DNA from: Calvatia gigantea | Taxonomy: Eukaryota; Basidiomycota; Agaricomycetes; Agaricales; Lycoperdaceae | Reading direction: 5' to 3' | Assembly: GCA_025093985.1 (NCBI GenBank) | Contig: JACAAK010000003.1 | Span: forward strand, 4,092,001-4,156,000 | DNA: 64,000 nucleotides | Shown: piece after piece, positions 46,226 through 60,018 of the stretch | How positions within the stretch are numbered: the first letter of the stretch is position 1 | Layout of the letters: every line of letters begins with the position of its first letter | Notes under the pieces: generated by a model | The model's input: the letters and a program-made list of their open reading frames with translations, nothing else | Told to the model about the DNA's origin: nothing | Databases searched by the model: none | Made by a program: the position numbers and the translations under genes

Positions 46226-49200
46226 TTGTGTGGTGGGGGGGGGGGGATGAAGTTGATTATATGAAGGGCACCGGAGCCAAGCCGAAAGGTATCGGATAAC
46301 GTCGGTATAACCCAAGCTCTTTTGCCGATAGGGTGCACTGGCTAAGGGCGATGAATCTAGGTCGGATAAAAATTCAAGGCCAAATTGTGAACATTGGAAA
46401 TACACGCTTACCAGGATTGGTTGCGGGTACGATCGACGGATAGTGGTTCGAGGTCGATGGGTCCTTCCTGTTACAGAAGGGTAGGGATCGAAAGGGTGGT
46501 GGTGGTAGTGTACAGAAACGAATAATATGGAAGGCTCGGTTTATAGAGTGTTGAAGCCACTGAAGAAGGGCATTGGGCTTACTATGAGGAGGTGTTGATC
46601 GATCTCGATGAGTTGTAAACACACACCACAAAGAGTCTAAACTGGCGGTCGAAAGCAACCCACACTGTGGCGAGGACGAGGATGGGGATGAAGAGATGAA
46701 GACAGGCGAAGTATTTCAGTATTTCAAGAGAAGGCGAATGATGGGTGGATTGCTGATGACCGATTGCGGGTTAGCACGGAAGTGGAACGCAATATGACAG
46801 ACCTGACTGGCGGAAAGAGAAATGGCCATGAAGAATACGTTTGCTGGAATTGATTCTATCGAGCTATCTCTCGGGGAGCGGCAGCCCATATCTGCTAGCG
46901 CCGCTTCATTCCCAGATCTTCTCATTATGCTTCACAAATAGTGACCTGGCCGTAAGCCAGCCAGCCGCCGAAGCGAATCGAAGTTGTCACTGCTTCATAG
47001 ACTGCGAGCTCAAATCTCGTTACGAACCTGACTAAACGCGCAACCGTCCCCCCCGAGCTGCCAGAACTTCGGGAATCCAACCTGTTGGTTCAAAACTACC
47101 TTCAAAGGAACCCTCCCACCATTCGCCACTCAAACTTTCTCTGGTCACATCCGTCACAGAAACACAACTGGTTCGTTCTCTCCCCCGACTCATCCTCTCT
47201 ATCCCGTTCTTCTCACCTCAACTGTCCCACTCGTCGTCCTTCATTTGCCCGCCATCAGTAGAAAGGCTATCGTCGTCCATAGCCAAAGCAACACAGCATG
47301 CCCTCACTTGCACTCACTGAGCCCCAACCGGAGTGTCAATCGGCTACCATCGGACCTTCAATTCTGAGTCTATTTCGGCCATTTGCAAACTCGATCACTG
47401 AATCTAGTATCAAGTCCACTAAATCCGTCCACCACTCGCCGATCTCCAGTATCTGAGATTCCTATCGTACATCTCGATCTTTCCATCTTGGGAAAATGGC
47501 TTCCGCAGTCGCCGACCGACGGTCAAGCTGGTCAAGGTCAACCAAGTCGTTCACAAATCCATCTTCCCCGACATTCCTACACTACCATTGTTCCCTACTC
47601 ACCTAACACGGTGTACTTGCCTATACTAGTGGGTCCTGTAGTCCATCGGGCAGAAAGAAGATCCTCATAATTTTGAAGACGGACAATGGACGGCTCAGGT
47701 ACCTTCAGGGATGTTCTTAGTTCTCGAATGCTTATTCTGTGAATTGCTTCGCGCGCTTGAGAAACAAGTCGTTCTACTTCTCGAGCCCAGGGTTATGATA
47801 GCTGGCTTTCCTTGAACCACCAAAAAACATCTGTGAACCCTCGCACCCCAAAGTCGCTGAGAAGTAACCGAGGAATTCAATGTCGGCATCGAGCTTCGAT
47901 CATGAAGAAATATATTTGCAATACCCATAAATTAACCCATTCCTCCGCTACATTTCACTGACTTCTCTACGAACTTTACGTTGCTCTGGTGTGAGAAGGA
48001 GAATCCTCGGATGCAAGGCCGCACAATGAAATCGTACCATGCACGCTTTCCACTCCTCACGATGTTATTAAACTGAAAAACTTCAAAATTTCCACCCTCT
48101 GTCGCTCGTCCAACTTACCTCCGGGCATGTCGAACCATATCCCTAGGACAAGGCACTGCAACGATAATATTTTTAGTCACAGTGTGAATTTTTTTCCCAA
48201 AGAACCACGTTGCGTCCCTGCCTAGCCAGCATAAAACGTTTGTCTGAAGGCGGGCGAAGGCGTACGTGGGCATCGAACGCAAAGGTGTGCCGTGATCGCA
48301 ATATCGGCGACTTCTTTGCGCCCGTGTCCCCCCCCCCCCTCCTTATTCATCAATATGAAAAGCAATGACGACAGCCGTCATTGTAACAAGCGACAACTCA
48401 ACAGGTTGTGAGATAAGCTTGCTTCGAAGTCTCAATTAGCAAGGTTCAGCGTTAATTAGCATTCTGGATGTCTCTGAGCCCGAAAAGCGAAGCTCCTGAG
48501 CAATCTTATACCCCTGGATCGGTCGTGCATTCATGTTTAGCGTGAAGGAACATGAAGGGCGTTACTAAAACAGTTCGCTTGCTAGCACGATGCTCTCACT
48601 CTATTTTTATCATGGACGCGGTAGCCGAATTGAAGGTGACATTTCTGCCCTTCCCTAATTGCGTTCTGTGGTTCTCTCTCCCCCTTATCCCGTTCAAAAC
48701 AAGACTAAGATGCCGGAAAAGCCGCTCATACTGTTAGTAATGTGTGTATTTGCACCACAAATGAAGTATTATTCGCTTCGGACGTGTTAACAAGGAGCTT
48801 CGACTTCAGCCGCCACTTTCCAGGGTTTGAAGTCCTTCGCCTCCTTGACTACGGCTACGATATCTCTAGCCACTATTAATTACCGTCTACGATAGTGTAT
48901 CGGAGTACTTTATTACTGAACTACAGGTATTTCAACGTCAAACGCCACACCTGCCTTAGACACGAGCATGGAAGTCGAATCCTTCGTCGAGGAGCCAAAA
49001 TGTCTATCAGGATCTCCGGACATAATCACCGTCGCACTTATGGAGCGTACTCGCTGCTCATTATTGCGATTGCGCAATCCACGTCATATGCGTGTCATTG
49101 CATCCCCGGGCTCCGATGCGTTTTGCTTCAGGAGGCTTATTTATTCTAGTCCCAGAGAAAGATTGTAGTACTTGTCAAATTAGCAAGATGAAAATAGAAG

Positions 49201-52200
49201 GACCATGGGTGACAAGGGGTGTTCGTTCGGTTGTATGGAGTAGGATCCGCTTTCTTGGGTAGAACGCACATTCCGACTCGGCAAAGGTGATCCATTCGGG
49301 CAAGTGATTCTCGTTATCTCCTGAGGAAAATTTCCATTCTACGAAAGTTCTAGCTTTGTTAGTAGAATGAATTTTCAGTATCAACATCGCGATTCCTGAG
49401 TAGTAGAACCCCTGGAAACAAGTCATAGCAAAGCGTATCCATCGGTCCCGTTTACGGATCTGTGGGTTCAAGCCGAAACATGAGGAGACAAACATGATTG
49501 TGAAAGACGAAGTGCCCTTGTACCGGGTCACCAGAATTTTATGAGTTTTAATTCCAAAATGGAGGACATTTAGGATGTATCCCATCAGAACTTGAGGTTG
49601 GTTGGTAAATCAGACGACCAGAAGGCTAGATAGAATGGGAGATAATCCGGGCTCTTGTGCCCGCTAAGCTGGTATCAGGAGGTTGCATTGAAATAGATTT
49701 TCGGGGGCCCATCACTGACGAAGGCAAAGGCGATAAACAAACGGACAAAGTCATGAGGTCTAAACAGCTCAGGAATCTTCACATCCAATGACAAGATAAT
49801 GTATTGAAGAGTCGAGAGGCATCAGTTGTCGGGAAATCGTTCCCTCTCACTCATGACGTAATTTGACCTTCCTGGAACGAAGCTTGAGAGCCTCGTGTAC
49901 GGCCACGAGACTCTCACTTCCTAACCTGGAAAAGTAAGTGCCTGAATCCTGGAGTTCGGTGATAAATGTTTGGCCAGGGTAGGAATTCTGTGAGACTTGG
50001 ACTGGATAATCTGACTGGTAATCAACTTGGCGATGAAACAAATGTGTCCATCTGACAGTGCTCTGAACCTAAAAAATCGGGTTTCATGCCGATACGCAAA
50101 CCGCTCACTCCAGTCGTAGTTGTCTGGAACTGACTCTGATGCTCAATGCACAGTTAACATGGGCTCTAATCGAAAGCTTGTTCCTGCGTTCCCCCTACTT
50201 CCGACGGGGTATGGGGGTGAGTTTTACTCGTAAACACGTGCCAAAAGGTTGTTGATAAGATTTCACGAACCCGAAGTTCCATAGTTATCAACGAGCTGGC
50301 TTTTCAGAAGCCGATGAACAAAACACTCCTTATTCATCTCTGCTCCATAATCCAGGTACCTGGGAGTTACTGTGATAAGAATGGGGATACGCCTAGGACT
50401 TATGATACATGAATGGACGTTTGGGCGAGCTAATCAAGCTCAAATCGGGTTTTATCCGTGAACGCGTGAACCACAAAAACATCTGCCTGGCCCCCGGCCG
50501 AGGCCTCGAGACGATCTGAGAAGGCTTTCAGGGTTTGGCAGAATAGAAAGTTAAACCGCGACATAAAAGCGTCAAAATTCATCGAAGCTTCCAAGTCTTG
50601 AGTGGGACAGAACACCAAGTATGGTAAGCACGTCACTGGACCCTTAATGCCAGTTATCTCTGTAACTGAGTCGCATCACATCCATCACTTAACCTCCGCA
50701 TCAATTCCCCTGCTAAGCTCAGTTTTAAGTGCCCCTAGATGCAGTGTAACAATGGGCCTTTATACCGGCAAAGGGGCCTGGGCAAGGCAATTCTCATATT
50801 ACACTGTGCCAACAAATTGTTATGACACTGGGTTCCATTGGTACCGTATTACATTTAAGTATGTTCTTCCGTCCGATTTACCCTCCACGTGTTGAAGTTG
50901 AAGTGATATTGATATGACCTGCATCACATCGACTCGTTGGCGCAGTGATTCTATATTTGTGTCCAATAATAACGGAACTACTAGCAAGGTCACAGAAAGG
51001 CATGGTCAACGTGTGGCATTACCTTTTAGAATTAAGGAAAGCATACTTTCTCTCGCCCCGTAGGAATAAATGCCACACATCCCGATGGTCAGACGGGTTG
51101 CGTTCCGACGGGCCGTTAAAGACGATGAACGAGGTTCAGTTCAGATCCCGTTTGTGTATCAGCATTTGAATAGTTAAACGGGGCGGTTCAATACCCAGCG
51201 CTCGGTTTTGATGTATGGCCACTGAGTGAAAGACTCGGGGATGCCGACTCGGCAAACCGGAGATTGAAATAATGACAACTCCGTCGATACGGCTAGCCCC
51301 GACGACCAGGCTATTTCGAGCAGTGCGAAAGTTCATTCATTCGAATGGACCTTTTGTGTTTGTTTCGTGCACACCGGGATAGTGGATTGGATTATCCTAA
51401 TGGATTATTTCAAGGACGCATCAGCTTCCTGTGCACCATATTCCGATCAGTGATTAATTTTGTGTTGTCAGTGTATTAAATCTCCTCAAGATATCGGGAT
51501 CCAAATTTACGAGAAAATGTTGTTCCACTGCCTTTTGTTTGCCAGCTGAAAGCCGTTTCAACTCTCCGAATAACAGCATTACTCCGGATCATCTCCGCCT
51601 AAGCTAGCTGTGTGCCTTTGGCTTAGTTGCGCATTTCACGATTTGTGTACTGCCGACGTATTCAAACGGAGTGCCTCACACGTAGTCGACCAGGGTTGCC
51701 CTCCCCCACACAATACCTTATTTATTAGCCCCCCGCTACGCATTCCGTCATTGAGTTGTTGATTTTGGACGAGTAGATCTTGGCACTCGTGGGTATGATC
51801 TAGCTACTTAATGAAGGATTTGGAGCCCCAAACGGGCTCCATTTTGCTGGTCGATCGTCCATGTTTGTGGCTCGATCGTCCCCAAAAATATGACTCGAAA
51901 TTTGCTATTTAGTCCCAATCAATCAAGAGGTAATTCCAGTCCCTTGCCCATCGCATCAAGCGGTCGAGTACGGCAGCGCAACATCTCTGATAGTCTGTCC
52001 TTCAACCTCGGATTTGAAAGGTTCGAATTGTTGGAACAGGTGGCAACTGCTGCTTGTCTTTTTGTCAAGATATAACGGGGTCCTTGTATTATATGTAACA
52101 GCCCCAGATTCCTCATCACAATATACTTAAGTGCCTTACTCGTGCCCATGAAACATCTGATAAATCAATTAATCACCGATCATGTGGCGGTACGGTAACC

Positions 52201-55200
52201 GAATTCACGATCATTGATTTTGCTAGTGGAGGTTGCGCAGAAACTATAGGTACTTCATTCTTGTGAGAAATATGAAAATATACCGTAAGACTGAGGAGGA
52301 GCTTGTGACCTGACAAAAGATACAATACCCGTTATCCACCCTAGCTAGGTCAAAGTCATCACACAACATTGGGAGCGCATGCCACGCTCATTGTCATTAG
52401 TCAGTTCGGTATACCAATGGATTTCCTACCTGTGAATGTATTTGCGTCTCCGAGGTGCAAACACCCAAGATCGCGGTTCGTAAACAACCCAGACAGCGGC
52501 GTCGCTTTTTTTGCAACCTGATCTGATGCGACTTTTCCCTCAGATGCTCATAACGCGATTCACTCCCCAACAAAATCTTTTTTTGTCGCTGTTCTTCCGT
52601 ATTTTTCCGTTTGGTGACTGGCGCATCCCCTCTGGGCAATTCCCAAAAAATGAACTGAACTGACACTATTCCCAAAGCTCGGTGGCACAGGATGCGCCGA
52701 ACTGCCATTGTCATGATGTATCCCCCTTGGCCTCAATCCGCCCACAGCACAGCTTAAACCCTACAGCTCCAAAGATTAACCATTGTTAGACAGATGTTCC
52801 AGAGGAGTGACAAGATCTGCCATTACTTATGCGACCAAAACGATGGTTGCAGCATCAGCAGTGACTGGGCTGTGCCGTGAGATAGGTTCCCGGATTCGGA
52901 CACAAAGAGGGCTCAGGCTTTTGTTCATGCCCGAGAAGCCATGCAACTTTCCGTCGGCACAACCGCTGTCAAAGGTTATTATGACATCGTCAAACCCAAG
53001 TAGTGCATGCCTCGTGTTTATGACGATACTTATGATCAGGCAGGTGGTTCTATTTGGATTCCTTGCGCAGTCCTACTCTTCGGAGCCAGTTAATTGTGGA
53101 CTTCTCATTGCTATTAGCCTGATTAAACGAGTCGAAACCGTTTTATGAATGAGCGGCACGGGAGGGTATGGGTGTTAGATCAGATAAGTGGGACTCTAGG
53201 ATCATCAGTGCCAGTCACGACAGTGATAAGCAATGGGTCTGATGATAATCAATGGAATGCATCCTTCACACTTTTGATGATCCGTGGTGAACAATGGAAG
53301 GGTTGTTGAATTTACCCCTTTGGTGGGAGGTTTTCCTTACAAAGGCAGGTGAGTCTTTTTGCTGTGGGTAGCAGGAGGAACCAAACCGCTGTGAGAAACT
53401 TTGGCGATCAACATAAGGGTTATGAGTGAAAGCCTTGTACCAGCTACTAAAGCCAGGTTATCATATCAGCGCTCCACAGTTGATATGAAAGTTTGTTGAT
53501 TAGCCTTACCGGTGATGGTGTGACCCATTGTTTAATCCTTGGGCTGATTCTATCGGCGTGATTTGAGTCGGTGTACCAAATGATGTGACGAGCGACACTG
53601 CGGTACGTAACTGGAACAGCATCCTGCCCAACACAACGCTTTTCTTCGCGGAAAGGCAAAGCAGTTCGGAGTTACAAGCTTCGACAGCTTTTAACGACAT
53701 CGACATTCTGTAACCATGTCATTTATACAGATCCAACCACCAACACGGATACACTCCACTTGTAACTCACCCAGTGCTATTTGCGTCACTGAGGTTGATC
53801 AGCCGTCAGTACGCCACCTTCGTTAGACGATTCTGGCAAATGAGTCACGATTTGAACAAAAGAGGCAATAGAACCGATAAGGTACGGGAACCAATCGTCT
53901 GCGAGCGATGTTCTCTGAAACACCAGAATTACGGGAGCGGTGGCCCACGTTCGATCAAAAGAAGCATGACGAGGAAGCGAGTACACCAGAATCCATGGTT
54001 GCCTACTTTTAGCAGTGCATAACTTTTTCCCCAGCTCAGTATTCAGAGACCTTTCGAAGATCATCGTTGACTCTCGAAAGGCAACACTGGATGTCAGCAG
54101 GATTCTAGGTTGGGTACCATCACGGAATGAACCGAACTGGGTGTCTATTCTTGTTGTAGAATATGTGAGCTTTTTAATTAAGGGTATTGGCGCATGAGAA
54201 AGATCAGAAAGAAGTACCCTTTCGGGTTTACATGCCCGAAATGGCCTTCTTGCGCCAAGCTCCCGAGTCGTGGCATTTCCAAGTTGCTGGACAGGGCAAG
54301 GTTTAATTAAGTTCCTTACCGTCCACAATCCCTATAGTTGAGAACTTTGTCAGAACATCTTTAAAGTGTGCGAGATAGTTGGATGCACACACCGGAATAC
54401 GCAAGGAACCCAACACGACACGAGGCATTGTGTTCATTCGGTCATTCATTTAGGTAGGTCCAGTGTGGTTGACAAGGCACGGGGTTGTGATTACCTGATT
54501 ATCCAAAATCACAAAGATTTATGGCAGCGCAGGCTTGCGATCGGCGTCGTTGGGTGTGACAGCTTCATAAGCAAAAAAAAACAGGAAACCAAAAGTTCGT
54601 AATCTAGAGCTCCGTCTCCTCTGCGTTCGCCTTCCTTTCTTCATGTCGGCTCTGTGGCGGTATAAGGATGTGGAGGAGCGTCACAATGAGCATTGAAATT
54701 GAATACGCCACTTTATTTTTAAGAGTTGGAGCTGAGAGTTGCCAAGATTTCCTCCAGGTGAAGCGAACAGCAATAGAAGGATGCCGGCATTGTTGTTGTA
54801 CCCCGGTATGGTGTTAACAGCAACTGTTTTTTTTTCGTGGTTAAGGCCTTCGCGAATTTCAGAGTCCATCGGGCAAGCGTAGTTGTTTGGGGGTCAGGCG
54901 GGAGAAAGAAAGCAAGGTCCTAACGTTGGGAGCAAGTAGGTCGTGAGTCGTTGTCTGAGGAAATAATACGGGCGTTTGGCCAGAAATGGGACTCAACGGC
55001 GATCTAGTCATAGGATGGAGACGGAATGCAATTGGAAGCTTGGTTCTACGACCAGAAGACGGCAAACATGGCAGATGTCCCAGAAGGCATGGAAGGTGTC
55101 TATCTGATTATTTTCATATACCCAGTCATCGATGAGTTTCCTGACGTATACTGCGGAAAGCTTCTCATCTACCCTGACATACATGGATGAGCAGGGGGAA

Positions 55201-56720
55201 GTGGGAGCCATAGTACGGCCTGTTTCCCCGGTGGAGCCACGAGAAGTAGTGAAGTGGGTGGGGAGTGATATTTCACGGGAGCGGTCTATCCGGGGGAGGA
55301 CTCGTCCAAGGAACGGAGTTGCCATGTAAAGAGGACAGGGCTGAACAACAGCGAGCCTACCAAGTTAAACTTGCCACCATTGGGGGTACCCGCGATCCTA
55401 CGGCGGAACTTTTGGCATGTTATGCCATTCGAGCAGGGCACTTTCGCCCACAAGGCTGGATATGTAAAGTCCGGAACAACCCATTGGCGTCCACGTCGGA
55501 AAAAAGTCGTGATGGCCGACGAGACGTCATCAACTTTGTCCCGGAAGCTCTCGACATGGAAAGAGAAATGAACAGACTTGTGTCTGACCAACTCACACTG
55601 ATCCCGCGGACAAGATAGGCCGTGAAAATGATAGATGGAAGGAGTTGTGGGTTTGAAGCGGATATCAAGGTAACCATCTGAAGATGCCAGGAAACAGGTA
55701 AGCCACTTTGGAACTCGGATTATTACAGAGCTGAATCAGTTGACGATCGCGAGGTCGGATATGAGGGCATCGCCTCGGCTGAGCAACCTGGATGACGACC
55801 GTCAAGGAGTCGGGGAGACAGAAGCCTTGATCCTATATATGAGAGATATGAAACCTAGAGCCATCTTACTTTTAAGGCGATACCTTTCAATGTATAAGTT
55901 CAAATTCTGGCATTGACTGTCTTCCTGTTTCTCATAAAATCCTCCTGAGACAACGACGAGGATGAATGCGTCGGAATCGCCGAGAAAGGGTATCAAGGAT
56001 GCGAAAGGGTCAGGTGCGGGGTATATCTGATATGTGCCTGTTTAATCCGACCAGTGAAAGGAAACAGGACAGGGAAACGCAACACACTGCCGAGCCGTGG
56101 TAACGACGTGTTAGATCAAGTCCACTGGACTCGTTAATCCAGCGTGATGCTGATAATGGGCCTACCTTTACACCCGAAGTTTATCCGCCAAACAGTTGAA
56201 AACAGGCTGTAGTTTTTGTGAAAAGATGACCAATAAAGGTGTCGGCTTACTGCGATACAGTTTACCTTCCCCTTCCTTAGCTACGTACCACCTGGCACCA
56301 GACAATACGACAAGGGAATTTATCGATGTTCAAGAAAACTGAGCCCGCCTCCAGAAAAAAAACTGCTACCTTACGGGGCGCTTCCTTCCCGCCGTCACCA
56401 CCAGGGGTAAACTAGAAGTGTGCAGATAGGGACCAGGGCCAATAAAGTGACCATGTCAAGAACCAGAACTTCGTGGTTGAGCGCATTGGAGGGTAATTCA
56501 GGGGGGATGTGCTGACATAATGCATAGTGGTGACCACGTGCAAAAATTTAAGAAATGGATTGTCAAAAGTTTGCAGCGACTTAGGGGCTTGAATCCAGAG
56601 CTTCCTCTCGCCAACCCCTAATCACTCATCTCTTCTTAAACTCCTCTATCTACCCTCCTCCCGGTCACTACACTAGCACACACTATCATATTTCACACCT
56701 AGACATATCCTAGAACCCCA
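46226..56720. other. 10.5 kb gene-poor region between the two Msn2-like paralogues
   Basis: Next to the zinc-finger start (46226-47100) is upstream sequence with short frames, perhaps a long leader with an intron (donor GTAAGC near 46412). From about 47500 to 56700 no frame shows a family motif or signal peptide with splice partners. The longest frames, 49175-49585 (-), 53786-54328 (-) and 55008-55325 (-), have no match I recognise. No transposon, terminal repeat or tRNA was found. A G12 run lies at 46235-46246 and a C12 run at 48328-48339. This looks like unique, low-coding DNA or old decayed elements. Confidence 0.45.
47299..47457 (+). CDS. Possible small protein (53 codons), unrecognised
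   Basis: After a pyrimidine-rich leader (about 47160-47250: CGTCCTTCATTTGCCC type) an ATG in good context (ACAGCATGCC) opens a frame beginning MPSLALTEPQPECQSATIGP and ending HSPISSI at TGA. A CTCCAG acceptor-like site close to the end suggests it could splice onward, but the join is unresolved. The leader is the main support, so this is a weak call. Confidence 0.25.
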
Positions 56721-57888
56721 ATGCATCTCCCGCACGAGTCGGAACACCAGATGGAGAGCACCGCACCTCACAATTTACAGGAGATATCACACCAGCCCAA
56801 CGGAAAGGTATGCACCATTTGGCTCTCGTTGATACCTCACACTTATCAGACACAGGGCGCGGGTGGCTCAGATGATAATGCAGCGGAAATACTTACGCCC
56901 GAAAACCACGACTCCCCCCGGCCCCGAACACGCTCGCAGACAAGCAGCACTTGCAAGCGCCGTCTTTCTGATGAATTCCAACCATCTCCGTCTCAGAAGC
57001 CAGTTGCATCCCGCAAGAAACAAAGAGCCGCGTCGAAGATGTCTTCCACTCCCACCGACGTTGAAAGTAAGGAGGGACATAGGACAGAGTCTCCCTCCAC
57101 TTCCACGGACTCTAAAGACGCTTCTCAATCGACGACGCGTAGTTCGTCACCACTCGGCGTGACCCCGCCGTTGACGTTTTTGGAAAGCTCTGCGTCCCCG
57201 GGGTATACCCCGGAACGTCGAGGTCCTCGGTCTCGTGCGACATTACCGGTCCCAGTCCCTAACTTGACCAAGAAGAGCAGGGGTCGGCGTGTGCCTACTC
57301 AGGAGGTCGCAGAGGTGCAGGGCGAAACCAAAGACAAGAGAATGTATGTTTGCAAGGTTGAAGGCTGCGGGAAATGTTTCCACCGTGGGGAACACCTAAA
57401 ACGACACATACGTTCCATTCACACTCACGAGAAACGTAAGCGATACCCCCGAAACATGTATTTACCTATATTAACATATTGGCTCAGCTTTCAAGTGTAC
57501 ACATTCATCCTGCGGCAAATTTTTCAACCGACATGACAATTTGCTCCAACATCTCAAGGTTCACAGACAAAATAGTCGCGAGGAGGAAGGCAACCCTCAC
57601 CCCATTCTGAAATTATCCCCTCCGTCACCTTCGCCTTCCCCTGAACCAGAGCCTAGTATAGACCATGATGCCGACTCTTCTGCGTCAGAATCGGACTCAG
57701 AAGCACGCGTGGCGGCATTGCCTAAGTCAACATTCCCTATCACTCCTGTTTCCTATGATCCCTATATGCCCTCGGAGCGATTTGGCGTTTCTCGCGAGTC
57801 GTTCACTACTAATATGGCCGTTTCCTCTCTTCGCACCGAACTACCGTCACACTCTCCACCAACATCTCGCGTCCGGGATTCTCTATAA
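56721..57888 (+). CDS. C2H2 zinc-finger transcription factor, Msn2-like (paralogue B)
   Basis: ATG 56721 (MHLPHESEHQMESTAPHNLQ). An intron follows GGAAAG (GTATGC...TTATCAG), then a Ser/Thr- and Pro-rich region (DEFQPSPSQKPVASRKKQR). Then come RATLPVPVPNLTKKSRGRRV and VPTQEVAEV. Finger 1 is YVCKVEGCGKCFHRGEHLKR followed by HIRSIHTHEK. An intron splits EK|P, and finger 2 is FKCTHSSCGKFFNRHDNLLQ then HLKVHRQN. An acidic, Ser/Pro-rich tail ends at TAA 57886-57888. About 370 residues. The block LPVPxPxLTKKSRGRRVPT, the finger sequences and the intron position and phase (phase 1, between K and P) match paralogue A, so the two are duplicates. Regulatory role is inferred, not shown. Confidence 0.9.
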
Positions 57889-58636
57889 ACCTATTCCCTA
57901 CATACGGATTTTGTTTCTATACTGTTGCCTGCACCATCTGACCGGCGTATCTTCATATACAGCCTCCTTGGCGCTATTCCGGACTGCCTCGGTGCATTTC
58001 ACCCACTGCTCATCTGCTGACCTCCTATACATATTACTCTTTTTATAACTTCATATACGCTTTTGTGTATTCTTTTTACATAGTACTATTCAACTTCGTT
58101 ACTACCGCTCCTTGCCTAGAATATATCTCCTACCCCGATCCCTGTACCATGTTTATAGTGTATTTCTCTAGAGCGCAAAAACCGACATCTTGTGTGCGTC
58201 CCTTGTAATTATCCAGCCCTCCTGAGCCTGGCAAGAAATTGCGAAGCCGAAGTTGTGATAGAATGTCCCGAACCTTGATCCTTTCCGCCGACCAATGGGA
58301 AAGAAGTTCTCCCCCTCACTATTCTTCGGAACTTCGATTCTCGCTTGTACACAATCCTCGGATGGCATTTTCCATCTTACACGCCAAGTTTCTAATTCCC
58401 ACACGCACTTTCTCACATCCATCCTTCGAAAATTTTGTCGCGCTATAAGTAACCCCGGAAATAACGCTTTCCTCATCGAAAGTCTACTATGATTAGATAA
58501 GATAACTAGATTACATCGATGTACCGCCGATAAAGCCATTCAGAACATTTGAAACCCGTCCTCGCGGAGAAAGGCTCTTCCTCACCGACACCTCTCACAA
58601 CCTTACGACGACACCCACTGCTAACCTACAGGCATA
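57889..58636. other. Intergenic, Msn2-like B and adenosine kinase
   Basis: Contains the 3' UTR of Msn2-like B and the promoter of adenosine kinase. Frames here (e.g. 58168-58539, -) have no family character. No TATA box stands out. Confidence 0.5.
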
Positions 58637-60018
58637 ATGGCGACTCCGAGTTACAAATTATTCTGCTTGGGCAACCCTTTGCTCGATATGCAGGCTACAA
58701 ATGGTGAAAAACTACTAGAAAAGTACGGACTCAAGGCCAACGATGCCATTCTGGCTGAGGAGAAGCACATGCCCATGTAGGCCCTTCTATATTGCCACTA
58801 CCCTGTATCCACGGTTTCCTGAAAGAATTTTTTTGTGAAGTTATGGTGAAGTCGTGAAAGACTATAAAGTGACCTACGTTGCTGGCGGTGCGGCGCAGAA
58901 CGCCGCTCGAGGAGCCGCGGTATGTCGCTTCACTTTCGTTGCCACCCTCCCCCTTCCCTGCGGATCAAGATCTGATTGGATTTTGGGTGTTATATAGTAC
59001 GTTCTCCCGCCGAAATCGGTTGTATATACTGGTTGCGTCGGTGATGATGATCTTGCCGAGCAACTCAAAGCCGCGAACGCTCGCGAGGGGCTCGATGAAG
59101 TCTATCAGGTGAAGAAAGGTGAAAAGACAGGAGCTTGCGCCGTCGTTATCACCGGCCACCATCGGTAGGACCATTTCCCAACGTTATTGCTTGAGAGTAT
59201 GCAACTGATGCGATTTTATCGTCTGCCCTGAAAGGTCTCTCGTTACGACTCTTCGAGTTGCTGAGAAATTCGACAGATCGCATCTTGAATCGCCTGAAGT
59301 CGCCCCTCTCATCGAAGCCGCTCAAGTTTTCTACGTAGAGGGTTACTTCCTCACACACGGCACCCCTATCGTCGAATGGCTGAGCAAGAAGGTCTCCGCG
59401 GCGAATAAGGTCAGTATTAACTACCAATTATGACAGCTTCGCGACGTACGATTAATCGCCATGATTATCGACAGACATTCGTTCTCAACCTCTCTGCCCC
59501 CTTCATCGCCCAATTCTTTACCGAAAGCCTAAAAACTGTCCTCCCATACACAGACATCGTTATCGGCAACGAAGCTGAGGCTGAAGCATGGGCAATAGCA
59601 ATCAAATACCCCGGTGAAAAAACCGATCTCGCAGGTATCGCCAAAGCCGTCGCCGACTACGAAAAATCCAACAAGACCCGCCCGCGTGTGGTTGTCTTCA
59701 CCCAAGGTGCTAAGGAGACAACACTTGTCAGTGGATCTGACAAGAAGTTGCAAGTTTTCCCTGTGACGGCTTTGAAGGATGAGGAAATCGTTGATACGAA
59801 CGGTGCGGGCGATGCGTTTGCTGGTGGCTTTTTGGGTGCGTATGTTGCTGGAAAGAGTCTTGAGGACAGTGTGCTTGCCGGACATAAGCTTGGTGGGATG
59901 TGCGTTGGACAAGTATGTTTTCCTCGTCCAGAAGGCTTTTAGCAGTTGCAGAAGGCTGAAATTGCGTTTTGTTTAGGTCGGCCCGCAGTACAAGTGGCCC
60001 AAGGTCCAGATCCTCTAA
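58637..60018 (+). CDS. ADO1: Adenosine kinase (PfkB family)
   Basis: Phosphorylates adenosine to AMP in purine salvage and keeps the methylation cycle pulled by clearing adenosine. ATG 58637 begins MATPSYKLFCLGNPLLDMQA, the PfkB N-terminal pattern. Exons then give KHMPIYGEVVKDYKVTYVAG, GGAAQNAARGAAYVLPP (substrate-binding N), SVVYTGCVGDDDLAEQLKAA, KGEKTGACAVVITG and EAAQVFYVEGYFLTHGTP. TFVLNLSAPFIAQFFTESLK, VIGNEAEAEAWAIA and the signature DTNGAGDAFAGGFLGAYVAG follow, the last with the catalytic Asp. The last exon is VGPQYKWPKVQIL with TAA 60016-60018. About 345 residues, usual for the family, with six short introns, all with GT-AG joins that restore conserved sequence. Confidence 0.97.

Noticed and set aside
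49175..49585. 136-codon open frame on the - strand
   Set aside because: No family resemblance I can name, no promoter or intron context; not called as a gene.
53786..54328. 180-codon open frame on the - strand in the gene-poor region
   Set aside because: No recognisable motif, signal peptide or flanking splice pattern, and the opposite strand is about equally open. Treated as chance.
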